Source: an uncultured delta proteobacterium
Lineage (GTDB): Bacteria > Myxococcota_A > Polyangia > Polyangiales > Ga0077539
Direction: 5' to 3'
DNA: 6,749 nucleotides
Assembly (NCBI GenBank): GCA_903885885.1
Contig: CAISKJ010000115.1
Location: 1 to 6,749, forward strand
Position numbers and translations under genes: made by a program
Notes under the pieces: model-generated
The model's input: the letters and a program-made list of their open reading frames with translations, nothing else
Databases searched by the model: none
What the model was told of the DNA's origin: nothing
Shown here: positions 1 to 6,636 of the stretch, in pieces
How the letters are laid out: each line of letters begins with the position of its first letter
How positions within the stretch are numbered: position 1 is the stretch's first letter

Positions 1-50
1 ATCGCTTCCCGCGTATCCGCCGCGCAGACCTCGACGAGGTGTCGCGATGA
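1..50 (+). CDS. C-terminal end of an upstream gene (partial)
   Basis: Reading from base 3, an open frame of 15 codons (RFPRIRRADLDEVSR) ends at a TGA at 48-50. That stop overlaps the ATG of the next gene by 4 bases (ATGA), the same junction seen at every other gene boundary here. This makes it likely to be the true 3' end of the preceding operon member and not a chance frame. The tail is basic and charged, with no recognisable motif, so no function can be assigned. Confidence 0.55.
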   Translation, partial: RFPRIRRADLDEVSR

Positions 51-1240
51 ACCGCTCGATCAGCATGTTCACCGCGACCGCCGACCTCGAGGTGGCGCTC
101 ACGACGCTCGCGAACACCGCGCTCGGGCTTCCGCGCGACGTACGACGCATCCCGCTCGTGCGCTGCCGCGAGCTCCTCGCCTCGGCCGCGGGTCACCAGG
201 GCCTCCTCGATCTGTGCGAGCGCATGGGCGTCTCGCCCGCGTCGATTCCTTCGCGCGAGGCGCTCGATCGCATGTTCGACGACGAGCTCCTCTCGATGAA
301 GGCGCTCAAGCTCCATCGGGGCCGCAACGTCTACAGCGCGGGAAAACTCGCCCTCTGGAACGCGCTCTGGGTTCCCTTCCGCGACCAGCTCGCGCCCGAT
401 GCAGAGGCGCTGGCGCTGCTCGCCGAGCTCGTCGCGCTTCGCACGACCGAGGGGAACGAGGCGCTCGGTGTCTGCGCGAACGTACTCACCGAGCGGCTCA
501 CCGCAATGGGCTTTGCGGTGCAGCGGATCACGCGTGAGGGCAACGCTCCGATGCTCGTTGCGCGAAGGCCCGCACGCGAGATGGCCGGTCGCGTTGTGCT
601 GTATGGCCACTACGACGCCGCGGAGACACCGCACGAAGCGTGGACGAGCGACCCGTGGACCCTCACCGAGCGCGACGGGCGGCTCTACGGCTGTGCCGTG
701 GGCGACAACAAGGCCGCGCTCGCGCTGCGTATCGTCGCGCTGTCACGCATGGCCCGCAGCCCCGAGATCGTGTGGGTGCTCCAGGGCGAAGAGGAGCGTG
801 GCTCTCCCCTCGCGCGCGAAGCGCTCCCCACGGTGATGCGCGACCTCGACGCGACGCTCTGGCTCGAGGAGAACGGCTACTGCGACCCCGACGGAACGCA
901 GCGGATGATCGCGCGCACGATCGGCCCGAACGGAGCGAGCCATGCGCCCGACGCGGCTCTCGACGCCGTGATCCGGGCGGTGGCGCGCGATGCGAGCGCC
1001 TGGGGGCTCGCGCATCGCGTCGAGGTGAGGGGGCTCAACAAGGATTTCTTCGCGGGGGGGTGCCCCTTCAATCGCAACCTTCCGGTTGGGGCGAGGTACC
1101 TGGCGCTCGGCGTTAACGACCCGGCGTCGACGATCCATCGTCCGAACGAGTCTGTTCCGATGTGGACCTTCGCGCTCCACGCGCGCCAGCTCGAGACGGT
1201 GTTTCGCGAGGTCGATCGCCTCGCGAGGAGCGCCTCGTGA
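47..1240 (+). CDS. M20-like zinc metallohydrolase, apparently lidless, with N-terminal extension
   Basis: A 397-residue protein of the M20 peptidase/deacylase type (ArgE/DapE/carboxypeptidase G2 relatives), which cleave amide or peptide bonds with two metal ions. The expected ligand series is visible in order: H188 and D190 in LYGHYD, bridging D220 in GDNKA, the catalytic-base pair E248-E249 in QGEEE, E274 in LWLEEN, and H364 in IHRPNE. Two things are unusual. Residues 1 to about 115 precede the catalytic domain and match nothing I know; they look mostly helical. Only about 88 residues separate E274/E275 from H364, too few for the usual lid/dimerisation domain, so this looks like a single-domain enzyme. 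The start is supported by GAGGTG at 36-41 and the ATGA overlap with the upstream stop. No signal peptide is seen, so it is probably cytoplasmic. An M28-type aminopeptidase is the main alternative; the HRPNE motif favours M20. The substrate is unknown. Confidence 0.8.
   Translation: MNRSISMFTATADLEVALTTLANTALGLPRDVRRIPLVRCRELLASAAGHQGLLDLCERMGVSPASIPSREALDRMFDDELLSMKALKLHRGRNVYSAGKLALWNALWVPFRDQLAPDAEALALLAELVALRTTEGNEALGVCANVLTERLTAMGFAVQRITREGNAPMLVARRPAREMAGRVVLYGHYDAAETPHEAWTSDPWTLTERDGRLYGCAVGDNKAALALRIVALSRMARSPEIVWVLQGEEERGSPLAREALPTVMRDLDATLWLEENGYCDPDGTQRMIARTIGPNGASHAPDAALDAVIRAVARDASAWGLAHRVEVRGLNKDFFAGGCPFNRNLPVGARYLALGVNDPASTIHRPNESVPMWTFALHARQLETVFREVDRLARSAS
1225..1230 (+). promoter_or_regulatory. 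Ribosome binding site fixing the GTG start at 1237
   Basis: GAGGAG lies 6 bases before the GTG at 1237, inside the last codons of the M20 gene. The GTG overlaps that gene's TGA as GTGA. The open frame runs further upstream to an ATG at 1162, but that start would overlap the M20 gene by 79 bases and has no comparable site, so 1237 is preferred. Confidence 0.75.
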
Positions 1241-3600
1241 ACGCACCCTCGCAACGACGTCGTGTGCTCCCCGACGACGGGCTCCCTACGCTGCGCGACG
1301 ATGAGGTCGCCGACGCGCTCGCGCGCATCCACTCGCCCTCGCGCGCCCATGGCGTCGAGGCATTGGGAGAGCTGTTTCGCCGGTGGATGTACGCATCACC
1401 GTTTCACAACCTCGACCTGCTCGCGGGGCTCGACGGCCTCGCTGCTCCCGTCGCCGTTGATGACGCCGTACGCAACGCGCTGAGCGGGCGCGGAGGGCCG
1501 TGCCATGTGCAGGCGGCCGGGTTCGCGTCGCTGCTCCGCGCGCTCGGCTATGAGGCGGTGCTGTTGCCCGCGACGGTCAAGGAGCGCGACGACCACCTCG
1601 TCGTCGGTGTCACCCTCGATGGCGAGCGGTGGCTCTGCGACGTCGGCAATGGTCATCCCTACCCGGCTCCTTTCGCCTTCGACCGTTCGGAGACACACGC
1701 GGCGCTCGGGTGGCACTTCTCGACGGAGCGAACGACGGAGGGACTTCATCTGCGCCGCACGCTGCCCGAGGGCGGGTGCAAGCAGGTGTATGTCGCCCGT
1801 TGGGAGCCGCGCCGGTACGACGAATTCGCCGACGTGATCGCGTCGCATCACGGCAGCGTGGGCTTCGGCCCGTTCATGACGGGGCTCCGTGCGGTGCGGT
1901 TCACCCCTGGGGGAATGCTCACGCTGCGCGACTCACGCTACGAGCGGCATACGGCCTTCGGGCTCACGGTGCGGCCAGTGCTCGACGCGGCGGCGTGCGC
2001 GCGTCTCCTCGCGGGGCCCTTCGGTCTCGGTGAAGGCCCGATCGCGCGTGCCCTTGCGGGTCTCGCTCGACACCGAGACATCTTCGCGAACGCGTACGAC
2101 GGGCCCTTCTCGCCGTGGTTTCCCGAAGAGACAACCTGGGTGCTTCTCACTGTCACGTCGACCGATCGCCCCGAGAGCCTGCGGCGCCTCTTGAAGAGCC
2201 TGGTGCGAGCGCTCGAACTCGATGATCCCCAGTGCGGCGATCCGATGGCCACGTTCGTCGAAGTGCTCGTCGTCGAGAACAGCGCGCAGCGCGAGCACCG
2301 CGCCGAGAACCTTCGCATCGTAGAGGCGGCGCGCGTCGAAGGGTTGCGCGTGGCGATCGATGACGACGGTTGCTACGGGCGCTCGATCGCTCGCAGCCGC
2401 GTTCGCCAGACCGAGCTCGTGGCGAGGTGCACCTCGTCGTCGAGAGCCCCGGCGTGCGTGTGGATGATCGACGATGACATCTCGTTCTCGACGCTCTCGC
2501 TCCGCGACGGCGTCGAGGTGTCGCTTCCGTCGCAGCACATCTTCTCTTCGCTGTTGAAGATCCGGGCCGCGCACCCCGAGGTGTCTGCCGCGGTCGGCCC
2601 CGTGTCCGGCGACGCCCAGGTGCGCCCCGAAGCGATCTTGCGCGTGCAGACCTTCGACCTCGTCGAAAACCTGCTGCGCGTGGGCGACCTCGACCCCGAG
2701 TCGCGCTGGTGTACGCCCGACATGTCTGCGCTCACTGCGATGCCGGATTACTACTACGACCACAGTCGCGCGGGCAGCGCGCACCTCACCACGCCGTGCC
2801 CGTGGGTGCCCCGGTCGTCGCCGGGCAATGTTCGCGCGGAGCTGCTCGCGTACCTCCACGCGTGCTTGGACATCCCCGCGGGAGCGCACGCGACACGCCC
2901 GCTGTTCGCGCATGCGAGCGCCGACGTCGCAGAGACCTCGTCGCCGCTTCGCGGCGGGAACGCCGTGTTCTTCGATCTCGACGCGTGTCTGTCGCACCCC
3001 TATCCCTTCGCGGCGCTCGGAGACCTCGACAGCCGCCGCTCGGACATGATCGGCGCGACCCTGCTCTCTCGCAGCGGGGCGACCATTGCGCGCATCGCGA
3101 TCGGGCTTCAGCACGTTCGCGCCGAGGCCGACGATCAACGTCACACCGAGTCGTCGCGATGGCGCAGTCTGCGATCGGAGTTTCACGGGGTGCTCCTCGC
3201 GCGCCTCGTGATGGACGGCGTGCCGGCGGGGCGTGATCCCATGGAACACCTGCGCGCCGTGGCCGACGCGCGAGCCCGCAGCGTCTCGGACGCGCTCGCC
3301 GCGGCCGACGAACAGCTCCGACGACTCGATGCGCTTCGAGCGACGAGCCGTGCGTGGTGGAACCACGATGCGGCCATCGTGGAGGCGCTCGATCGTGTGC
3401 GGGCCGCGCTGCGCACGATGTGGGAGCAAACCGTCGGATCGGGTTCGCTCCCGTCGATCTCGTCGCGACTCGCAGCGCTGCGCGAGCGCCTGCTCGAGCG
3501 CGCCGACCTCATGGCGGTGCTCGATGCCTGGCAGCGTTCTCATGACGCCGTCGAACAGATGCGCGCGCGCATCGGCGACGTGCCGCGGGAGGCTCGATGA
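1237..3600 (+). CDS. Fusion protein: arylamine N-acetyltransferase-like domain plus GT-A glycosyltransferase-like domain
   Basis: A 787-residue protein with GTG start. Residues about 20-250 resemble arylamine N-acetyltransferases (NAT; transglutaminase-like fold): SPFHNLD at 54-60 (family PFENL-type), GRGGPCH with C89, DDHLVV with H120, and CDVGNG with D135. The Cys-His-Asp triad is therefore intact, and the 15-residue His-Asp spacing is that of bacterial NATs. NATs move acyl groups from CoA to amines; relatives form amides on polyketides. From about 300 a GT-A nucleotide-sugar transferase pattern begins: strand WVLLTVTSTDRPESLRRLL, strand VEVLVVEN at 341-348, DDD metal motif at 412-414 in WMIDDDISF, and a late RRSDM at 600-604 in the position of an acceptor/catalytic motif. 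Residues about 660-787 are largely helical. No membrane segment is evident. The two domains could act in turn on one substrate, which is inference. The glycosyltransferase call is less certain than the NAT call. Confidence 0.72.
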   Translation: MNAPSQRRRVLPDDGLPTLRDDEVADALARIHSPSRAHGVEALGELFRRWMYASPFHNLDLLAGLDGLAAPVAVDDAVRNALSGRGGPCHVQAAGFASLLRALGYEAVLLPATVKERDDHLVVGVTLDGERWLCDVGNGHPYPAPFAFDRSETHAALGWHFSTERTTEGLHLRRTLPEGGCKQVYVARWEPRRYDEFADVIASHHGSVGFGPFMTGLRAVRFTPGGMLTLRDSRYERHTAFGLTVRPVLDAAACARLLAGPFGLGEGPIARALAGLARHRDIFANAYDGPFSPWFPEETTWVLLTVTSTDRPESLRRLLKSLVRALELDDPQCGDPMATFVEVLVVENSAQREHRAENLRIVEAARVEGLRVAIDDDGCYGRSIARSRVRQTELVARCTSSSRAPACVWMIDDDISFSTLSLRDGVEVSLPSQHIFSSLLKIRAAHPEVSAAVGPVSGDAQVRPEAILRVQTFDLVENLLRVGDLDPESRWCTPDMSALTAMPDYYYDHSRAGSAHLTTPCPWVPRSSPGNVRAELLAYLHACLDIPAGAHATRPLFAHASADVAETSSPLRGGNAVFFDLDACLSHPYPFAALGDLDSRRSDMIGATLLSRSGATIARIAIGLQHVRAEADDQRHTESSRWRSLRSEFHGVLLARLVMDGVPAGRDPMEHLRAVADARARSVSDALAAADEQLRRLDALRATSRAWWNHDAAIVEALDRVRAALRTMWEQTVGSGSLPSISSRLAALRERLLERADLMAVLDAWQRSHDAVEQMRARIGDVPREAR

Positions 3601-4169
3601 CGACACGAAGGAAGGTGATGGCCATCGTCGGCAATGGCGGCAGCATCTCAGCGGCCGTCGCCGACACCGCGCGTACGCTCGGAAGGCGGGCGATCGATCA
3701 CGGCTTTCGCGTGGTGACGGGCGGTCTCGGTGGCGTCATGGCAGCGGCGAGCGAGGGCGCGCGCAGCTCGGAGCGTTACACCGAGGGCTCCATCGTCGGC
3801 GTGCTCCCGAGCTACGACCGCGGGAGCGCGAATCCGTGGGTCGACGTCGCGATCCCTACAGGGATGCAGGTCGCGCGCAACGTGATCGTGGTCGCGATGG
3901 CCGACGTGGTGGTCGCGGTCGGTGGTGGTGCGGGAACCCTCAGCGAAGTGGCCATCGCATGGCAGCTCGGCAGGCCCGTCGTTGCGCTCACCGACCGCGG
4001 TGGTTGGTCTGACGAGCTTGCGGGGCGCACGCTCGACCACCGACACGATGAGCCCATCGTCGCGGCAGCGAGCGTCGACGAAGCGATCGCGGCTGCGCTT
4101 CGAGCGCTCGAACAGCAACGCCCCGAGGCGGGTGACGTGGGCAGCGGCTGGCGAGGAGGAGGGCGATGA
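3597..4169 (+). CDS. TIGR00725-type SLOG/LOG-like Rossmann protein
   Basis: A 190-residue Rossmann protein of the SLOG/LOG ('lysine decarboxylase-like') superfamily, closest to TIGR00725. Motifs are VGNGG at 11-15, TGGLGGVMAAASEGA at 41-55, GVLP at 68-71, ARN at 93-95 and GGGAGTLSE at 109-117. The last is the nucleotide-binding loop; the glycine in place of the LOG proline (PGGxGT) and the ARN in place of LOG's RK are typical of TIGR00725. LOG enzymes split ribose from cytokinin monophosphates, whereas SLOG proteins are proposed nucleotide or nucleotide-sugar binders or processing enzymes in conflict and signalling systems. The role here is unknown. The start at 3597 forms an ATGA overlap with GGGAGG at 3587-3592. 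A second start at 3618 (M8), right after AAGGAAGG at 3608-3615, would lose only seven residues. The tail after about 172 is Gly-rich and probably disordered. Confidence 0.82.
   Translation: MTTRRKVMAIVGNGGSISAAVADTARTLGRRAIDHGFRVVTGGLGGVMAAASEGARSSERYTEGSIVGVLPSYDRGSANPWVDVAIPTGMQVARNVIVVAMADVVVAVGGGAGTLSEVAIAWQLGRPVVALTDRGGWSDELAGRTLDHRHDEPIVAAASVDEAIAAALRALEQQRPEAGDVGSGWRGGGR
3608..3615 (+). promoter_or_regulatory. Alternative ribosome binding site inside the SLOG gene
   Basis: AAGGAAGG followed by TG and an in-frame ATG at 3618 closely mimics a Shine-Dalgarno sequence, though its spacing is short. It competes with the overlap start at 3597. Both products would keep the whole Rossmann domain, since the first motif begins at residue 11. 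Confidence 0.3.
4154..4162 (+). promoter_or_regulatory. Strong ribosome binding site for the beta-propeller gene
   Basis: AGGAGGAGG gives two registers of a full AGGAGG core ahead of the ATG at 4166 (6- and 3-base gaps). It is the purest purine site in the operon and is embedded in the Gly/Arg-rich tail codons of the SLOG gene. This suggests the propeller protein is made in higher amounts, or that the tail is under selection mainly for this site. Confidence 0.7.
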
Positions 4170-5206
4170 AGGTGCTCGCGACACTCGGCGACTTCGCCGA
4201 CGAAGGCATCGGTCGGATCGTGGAGGTGGACCTCGAACATGAGTCGGCGCGCGAGGTGTTGAACTGGCTGCCGCCGCCGTCGCTGCGCGTGAAGGGCAAG
4301 GGCTTCACAGGGCTCGCGTGGCTCGGCGAGCCGGGCCGTTCCCCGCTCGCGGTATGCGCGCATTCGTGCGTGTGCCGGGTAGACACCACGCGCTGGGAGG
4401 TCAGCGGCGTGCTCCACCAGCCGAGCATGAACGACCTTCACCACGTTGCGTTCGACAATGGCCGTCTGCTCGTCGCCAACACGGGCGCAGACCGGGTCGA
4501 TGCGTTCGACCTCGAAGGCCACTACCTCGGCGGTTGGGACTTCGCTCCCGCGTGGGTCTCCGCCGCGCGCTACGACGGATCGAACCCGTCTCGAGCGTCA
4601 TGGCAGGCGGCGCTGCGCCCGGGGTGGAGCGTCGAGAGCAAGGCGCTCGACGACGAGCCGGTGGGCGGCGACTACTACGCGAACATGTCGGAGAAGCACC
4701 CGTTCCACGCGCGGAAGGTGCGCGACTTCGTGCACCCCAACCATGTCACCGTGCTCGAGGGGCGTGTGCTCGTCACGCGCTTTCAGGACCTTGCGGTGCA
4801 AGATCTCTCCGACTGGTCGTACGTGATTCCGCAGACGCCGGGGCACCCTCACGACGGCGTCGTCGATGGCGAGCGCTTCTGGATCACCTGCACCAACGGC
4901 ATCGTCGTGGCCTACGCGATCGAGCATGGTCGCGTGACTGCGCGCGAGGTCGAGCGCTTCGACGTCTTCGCGCGGAGCGGGTCCTCCGGTTGGTGTCGCG
5001 GCCTCGCCGTGACGCGCGACCTCGTAGTCGTCGGGCTCACGGCCATCGAGCGCATGCCGCGCTATCGCTGGTGCGATCGTCCCTTCGAGGAGACAGAGAC
5101 TTCGATCGTTGCGTTCGATCGCCGCACGGGGGAGCGCGTATCGCGCGTCGATCTGGGCGCGTTCGGGGCACGCACCAAGCTGTTCGACATCGAGGTGATC
5201 CCGTGA
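4166..5206 (+). CDS. TIGR03032/DUF4915-like beta-propeller protein
   Basis: A 346-residue protein with blade-like repeats and no signal peptide or membrane segment. Four repeat units align: NDLHHVAFDNGRLLVANTG (89-107), HPNHVTVLEGRVLVTRFQ (190-207), GHPHDGVVDGERFWITCTN (226-244) and GWCRGLAVTRDLVVVGLTA (275-293). The C-terminal third fits the TIGR03032/DUF4915 pattern as I remember it: a C/F-x-RGL-AV unit, then VVGL followed by R/ER, a strand ending in FDRRTGE at 317-323, and LFDIEVIP at the very end. These proteins are of unknown function; the fold suggests ligand binding or a lactonase-like or scaffolding role. Histidines and an aspartate (H92/H93, H193, H229/D230) fall at the same place in successive units and could line the central channel. 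A SMP-30/NHL-type propeller is the main alternative. The start is fixed by the ATGA overlap and the strong upstream site. The SLOG and activator genes flank it with 4-base overlaps. Confidence 0.62.
   Translation: MKVLATLGDFADEGIGRIVEVDLEHESAREVLNWLPPPSLRVKGKGFTGLAWLGEPGRSPLAVCAHSCVCRVDTTRWEVSGVLHQPSMNDLHHVAFDNGRLLVANTGADRVDAFDLEGHYLGGWDFAPAWVSAARYDGSNPSRASWQAALRPGWSVESKALDDEPVGGDYYANMSEKHPFHARKVRDFVHPNHVTVLEGRVLVTRFQDLAVQDLSDWSYVIPQTPGHPHDGVVDGERFWITCTNGIVVAYAIEHGRVTAREVERFDVFARSGSSGWCRGLAVTRDLVVVGLTAIERMPRYRWCDRPFEETETSIVAFDRRTGERVSRVDLGAFGARTKLFDIEVIP
5192..5200 (+). promoter_or_regulatory. Nine-base anti-Shine-Dalgarno match fixing the GTG start at 5203
   Basis: GAGGTGATC is complementary to nine bases at the 16S rRNA 3' end and lies just before the GTG at 5203, which overlaps the propeller stop as GTGA. 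The frame is open far upstream (an ATG exists at 4318), but that stretch lies inside the propeller gene and is a shadow frame. This site decides for the short 477-residue protein. Confidence 0.75.
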
Positions 5207-6636
5207 CGGACGCGGTGGACCTTCGGCGAGAGATCGTGATTCCCGTGCGGGCGAGGGTGCCTGCTGATCTCGACGTTGCGATCGAGAGCCTTCGCGGGGA
5301 GTCCCCGGGCAGGCGCTATCAGCGGGCGCTGGTGTTCGTCGTTGGCGTCGCGGAGGCGCTGGTCGACGAGGAGATCAAGAGGGTTCGCGCGTGCATGCCC
5401 GCAGCGTGGCAGAGCATCGAAGTCTTCGCGCCGCCAGAGTTCCGCCGCGAGGAGGCCGAGCAGAACACCGCGGGGCTCGCGGTGTACCTCGCGGAGACTC
5501 GCCCCGCGAAGATGGGGAGGGAGTCGTTTGCGCTCGACGTCGTTACGCAACGGCAGTGGCCGGAGCTCGACATCGCGTGCGGAATGGTGCTCGCGCTCCG
5601 CGACGAAGTCCGGTTGGTTGATCCAGGTACGGGGAACGCTTCCCGCCCCGAGGTCAGCCCTGCGCTCGCGCGACGACTCCGGCTGCGCACCCAGCCGACC
5701 GGAGTTCAAGTTCGCCAGCAGTTGATCGGCTCTTCGACGGTGATGACCGACCTGGTTGCCACGCTCGAGAGATACGCTCGACTTGCCTTCCCGGTGCTTC
5801 TCGAAGGCGAGACCGGTGTTGGGAAGGAACTCTGTGCTCGACTGCTTCACGAAGCGTCGGGACGCACGGGTAGCCTCATCGCGGTCAACGGTGCGTTGCT
5901 CGACCCGGCACGCGCGGAGGACGAGCTCTGCGGCCATGTGAAGGCGGCCTTCACGGGCGCGAACGCGGAGCGAACCGGACGCATTCGCGAGGCCGACAAG
6001 GGGACGTTCTTCCTCGACGAACTGCTCGCCGTTCCAACGTCGATTCAGCCCATGCTGCTTCGCACGTTCAACCACGCGATGGACGGCGAACTCGAGGTGA
6101 CGCCGCTCGGGCAGGAGAAGAGCTATCGCCTCGACGTGCGGCTCATCACAGCGGTGCAGCCTCTCGACGAAGCGACGACCTCGCCCGTGCGCGACGACCT
6201 CCTGTTTCGTGTCCAGGGGCTGCACGTTGTGATTCCGCCGTTGCGGCACCGCGGCGACGACATGCTGGAGATCGCCGGGAAGGCACTGGAGCACCTCCAC
6301 GGGCGCCACAAGCACGGACCGCGAGGCTTCGATCCGGACGCGAGCGCTCTGCTGCGCGGGTACTCGTGGCCGGGCAACGTGCGACAGCTTCACGGCGTGA
6401 TACGCAGAGCATGGGCGGCCAACGTTGAAGCGCGAACCATCGCGGCCAACGACCTCCGGCCGTACATGCCCAGCGAGAGAGCTTCTCGCGGCAGCGGGCT
6501 GCGTGCGGAGGTGAAAGCCCTCGTCAACCGCCGTATCGAAGACGCCCGGCGGTTACATCCTCGCAGCGAGAACGAAGCGGCGCGCGCGCTCGGGTTCGAC
6601 AAGGGGCAGGTACCCGTGCGCCGGACCGCGTCGTGA
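5203..6636 (+). CDS. Sigma-54-dependent activator (AAA+) with unrecognised alpha/beta sensor domain; C-terminal HTH possibly damaged
   Basis: A 477-residue bacterial enhancer-binding protein with GTG start. AAA+ motifs: Walker A GETGVGKE at 202-209; sigma-54-contact loop KAAFTGA at 247-253 (GAFTGA with the first Gly changed to Ala); Walker B TFFLDE at 268-273; arginine-finger region RDDLLFR at 330-336; sensor II WPGNVRQL at 389-396. Such proteins use ATP to open promoters bound by sigma-54 polymerase. The N-terminal ~145 residues are not an obvious receiver, FHA or GAF domain. They show alternating strands and helices: ALVFVVG (42-48), SIEVFAP (71-77), FALDVVTQ (109-116), helix 119-132, EVRLVD (135-140). 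A CARF-like fold, as in RtcR, is possible but unproven. C-terminally, RSENEAARALGFDKG at 454-468 looks like the first part of a Fis-type HTH, then P471 breaks the recognition helix and the protein stops. It is probably the operon's own regulator, co-transcribed with its targets. Confidence 0.85.
   Translation: MTDAVDLRREIVIPVRARVPADLDVAIESLRGESPGRRYQRALVFVVGVAEALVDEEIKRVRACMPAAWQSIEVFAPPEFRREEAEQNTAGLAVYLAETRPAKMGRESFALDVVTQRQWPELDIACGMVLALRDEVRLVDPGTGNASRPEVSPALARRLRLRTQPTGVQVRQQLIGSSTVMTDLVATLERYARLAFPVLLEGETGVGKELCARLLHEASGRTGSLIAVNGALLDPARAEDELCGHVKAAFTGANAERTGRIREADKGTFFLDELLAVPTSIQPMLLRTFNHAMDGELEVTPLGQEKSYRLDVRLITAVQPLDEATTSPVRDDLLFRVQGLHVVIPPLRHRGDDMLEIAGKALEHLHGRHKHGPRGFDPDASALLRGYSWPGNVRQLHGVIRRAWAANVEARTIAANDLRPYMPSERASRGSGLRAEVKALVNRRIEDARRLHPRSENEAARALGFDKGQVPVRRTAS

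Noticed and set aside
3075..3089. Sigma-54 promoter-like sequence (GG, spacing, TTGC)
   Set aside because: It matches only part of the TGGCACG-N4-TTGC consensus and lies in the middle of the fusion gene with no gene start downstream. In GC-rich DNA such partial matches are common.
1933..3606. Long minus-strand open frame (557 codons) opposite the NAT-GT gene
   Set aside because: The product is Arg/His-rich with no domain pattern, and the plus strand has recognisable motifs and phased overlaps. Long antisense frames are expected in very GC-rich genes.
4318..5202. Upstream extension of the activator frame to an ATG at 4318
   Set aside because: It would overlap nearly all of the propeller gene; the translated stretch is Arg-rich shadow sequence, while the GTG at 5203 has an excellent ribosome binding site.
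5203..5640. 3-dehydroquinate synthase-like resemblance in the activator's N-terminus
   Set aside because: The loose strand/helix similarity lacks the NAD-binding GGG motif and the metal ligands, so it is not meaningful.
5062..6393. Long minus-strand open frame (443 codons) opposite the activator
   Set aside because: It lies opposite unmistakable AAA+ motifs, has low-complexity basic composition and spans the propeller/activator junction.
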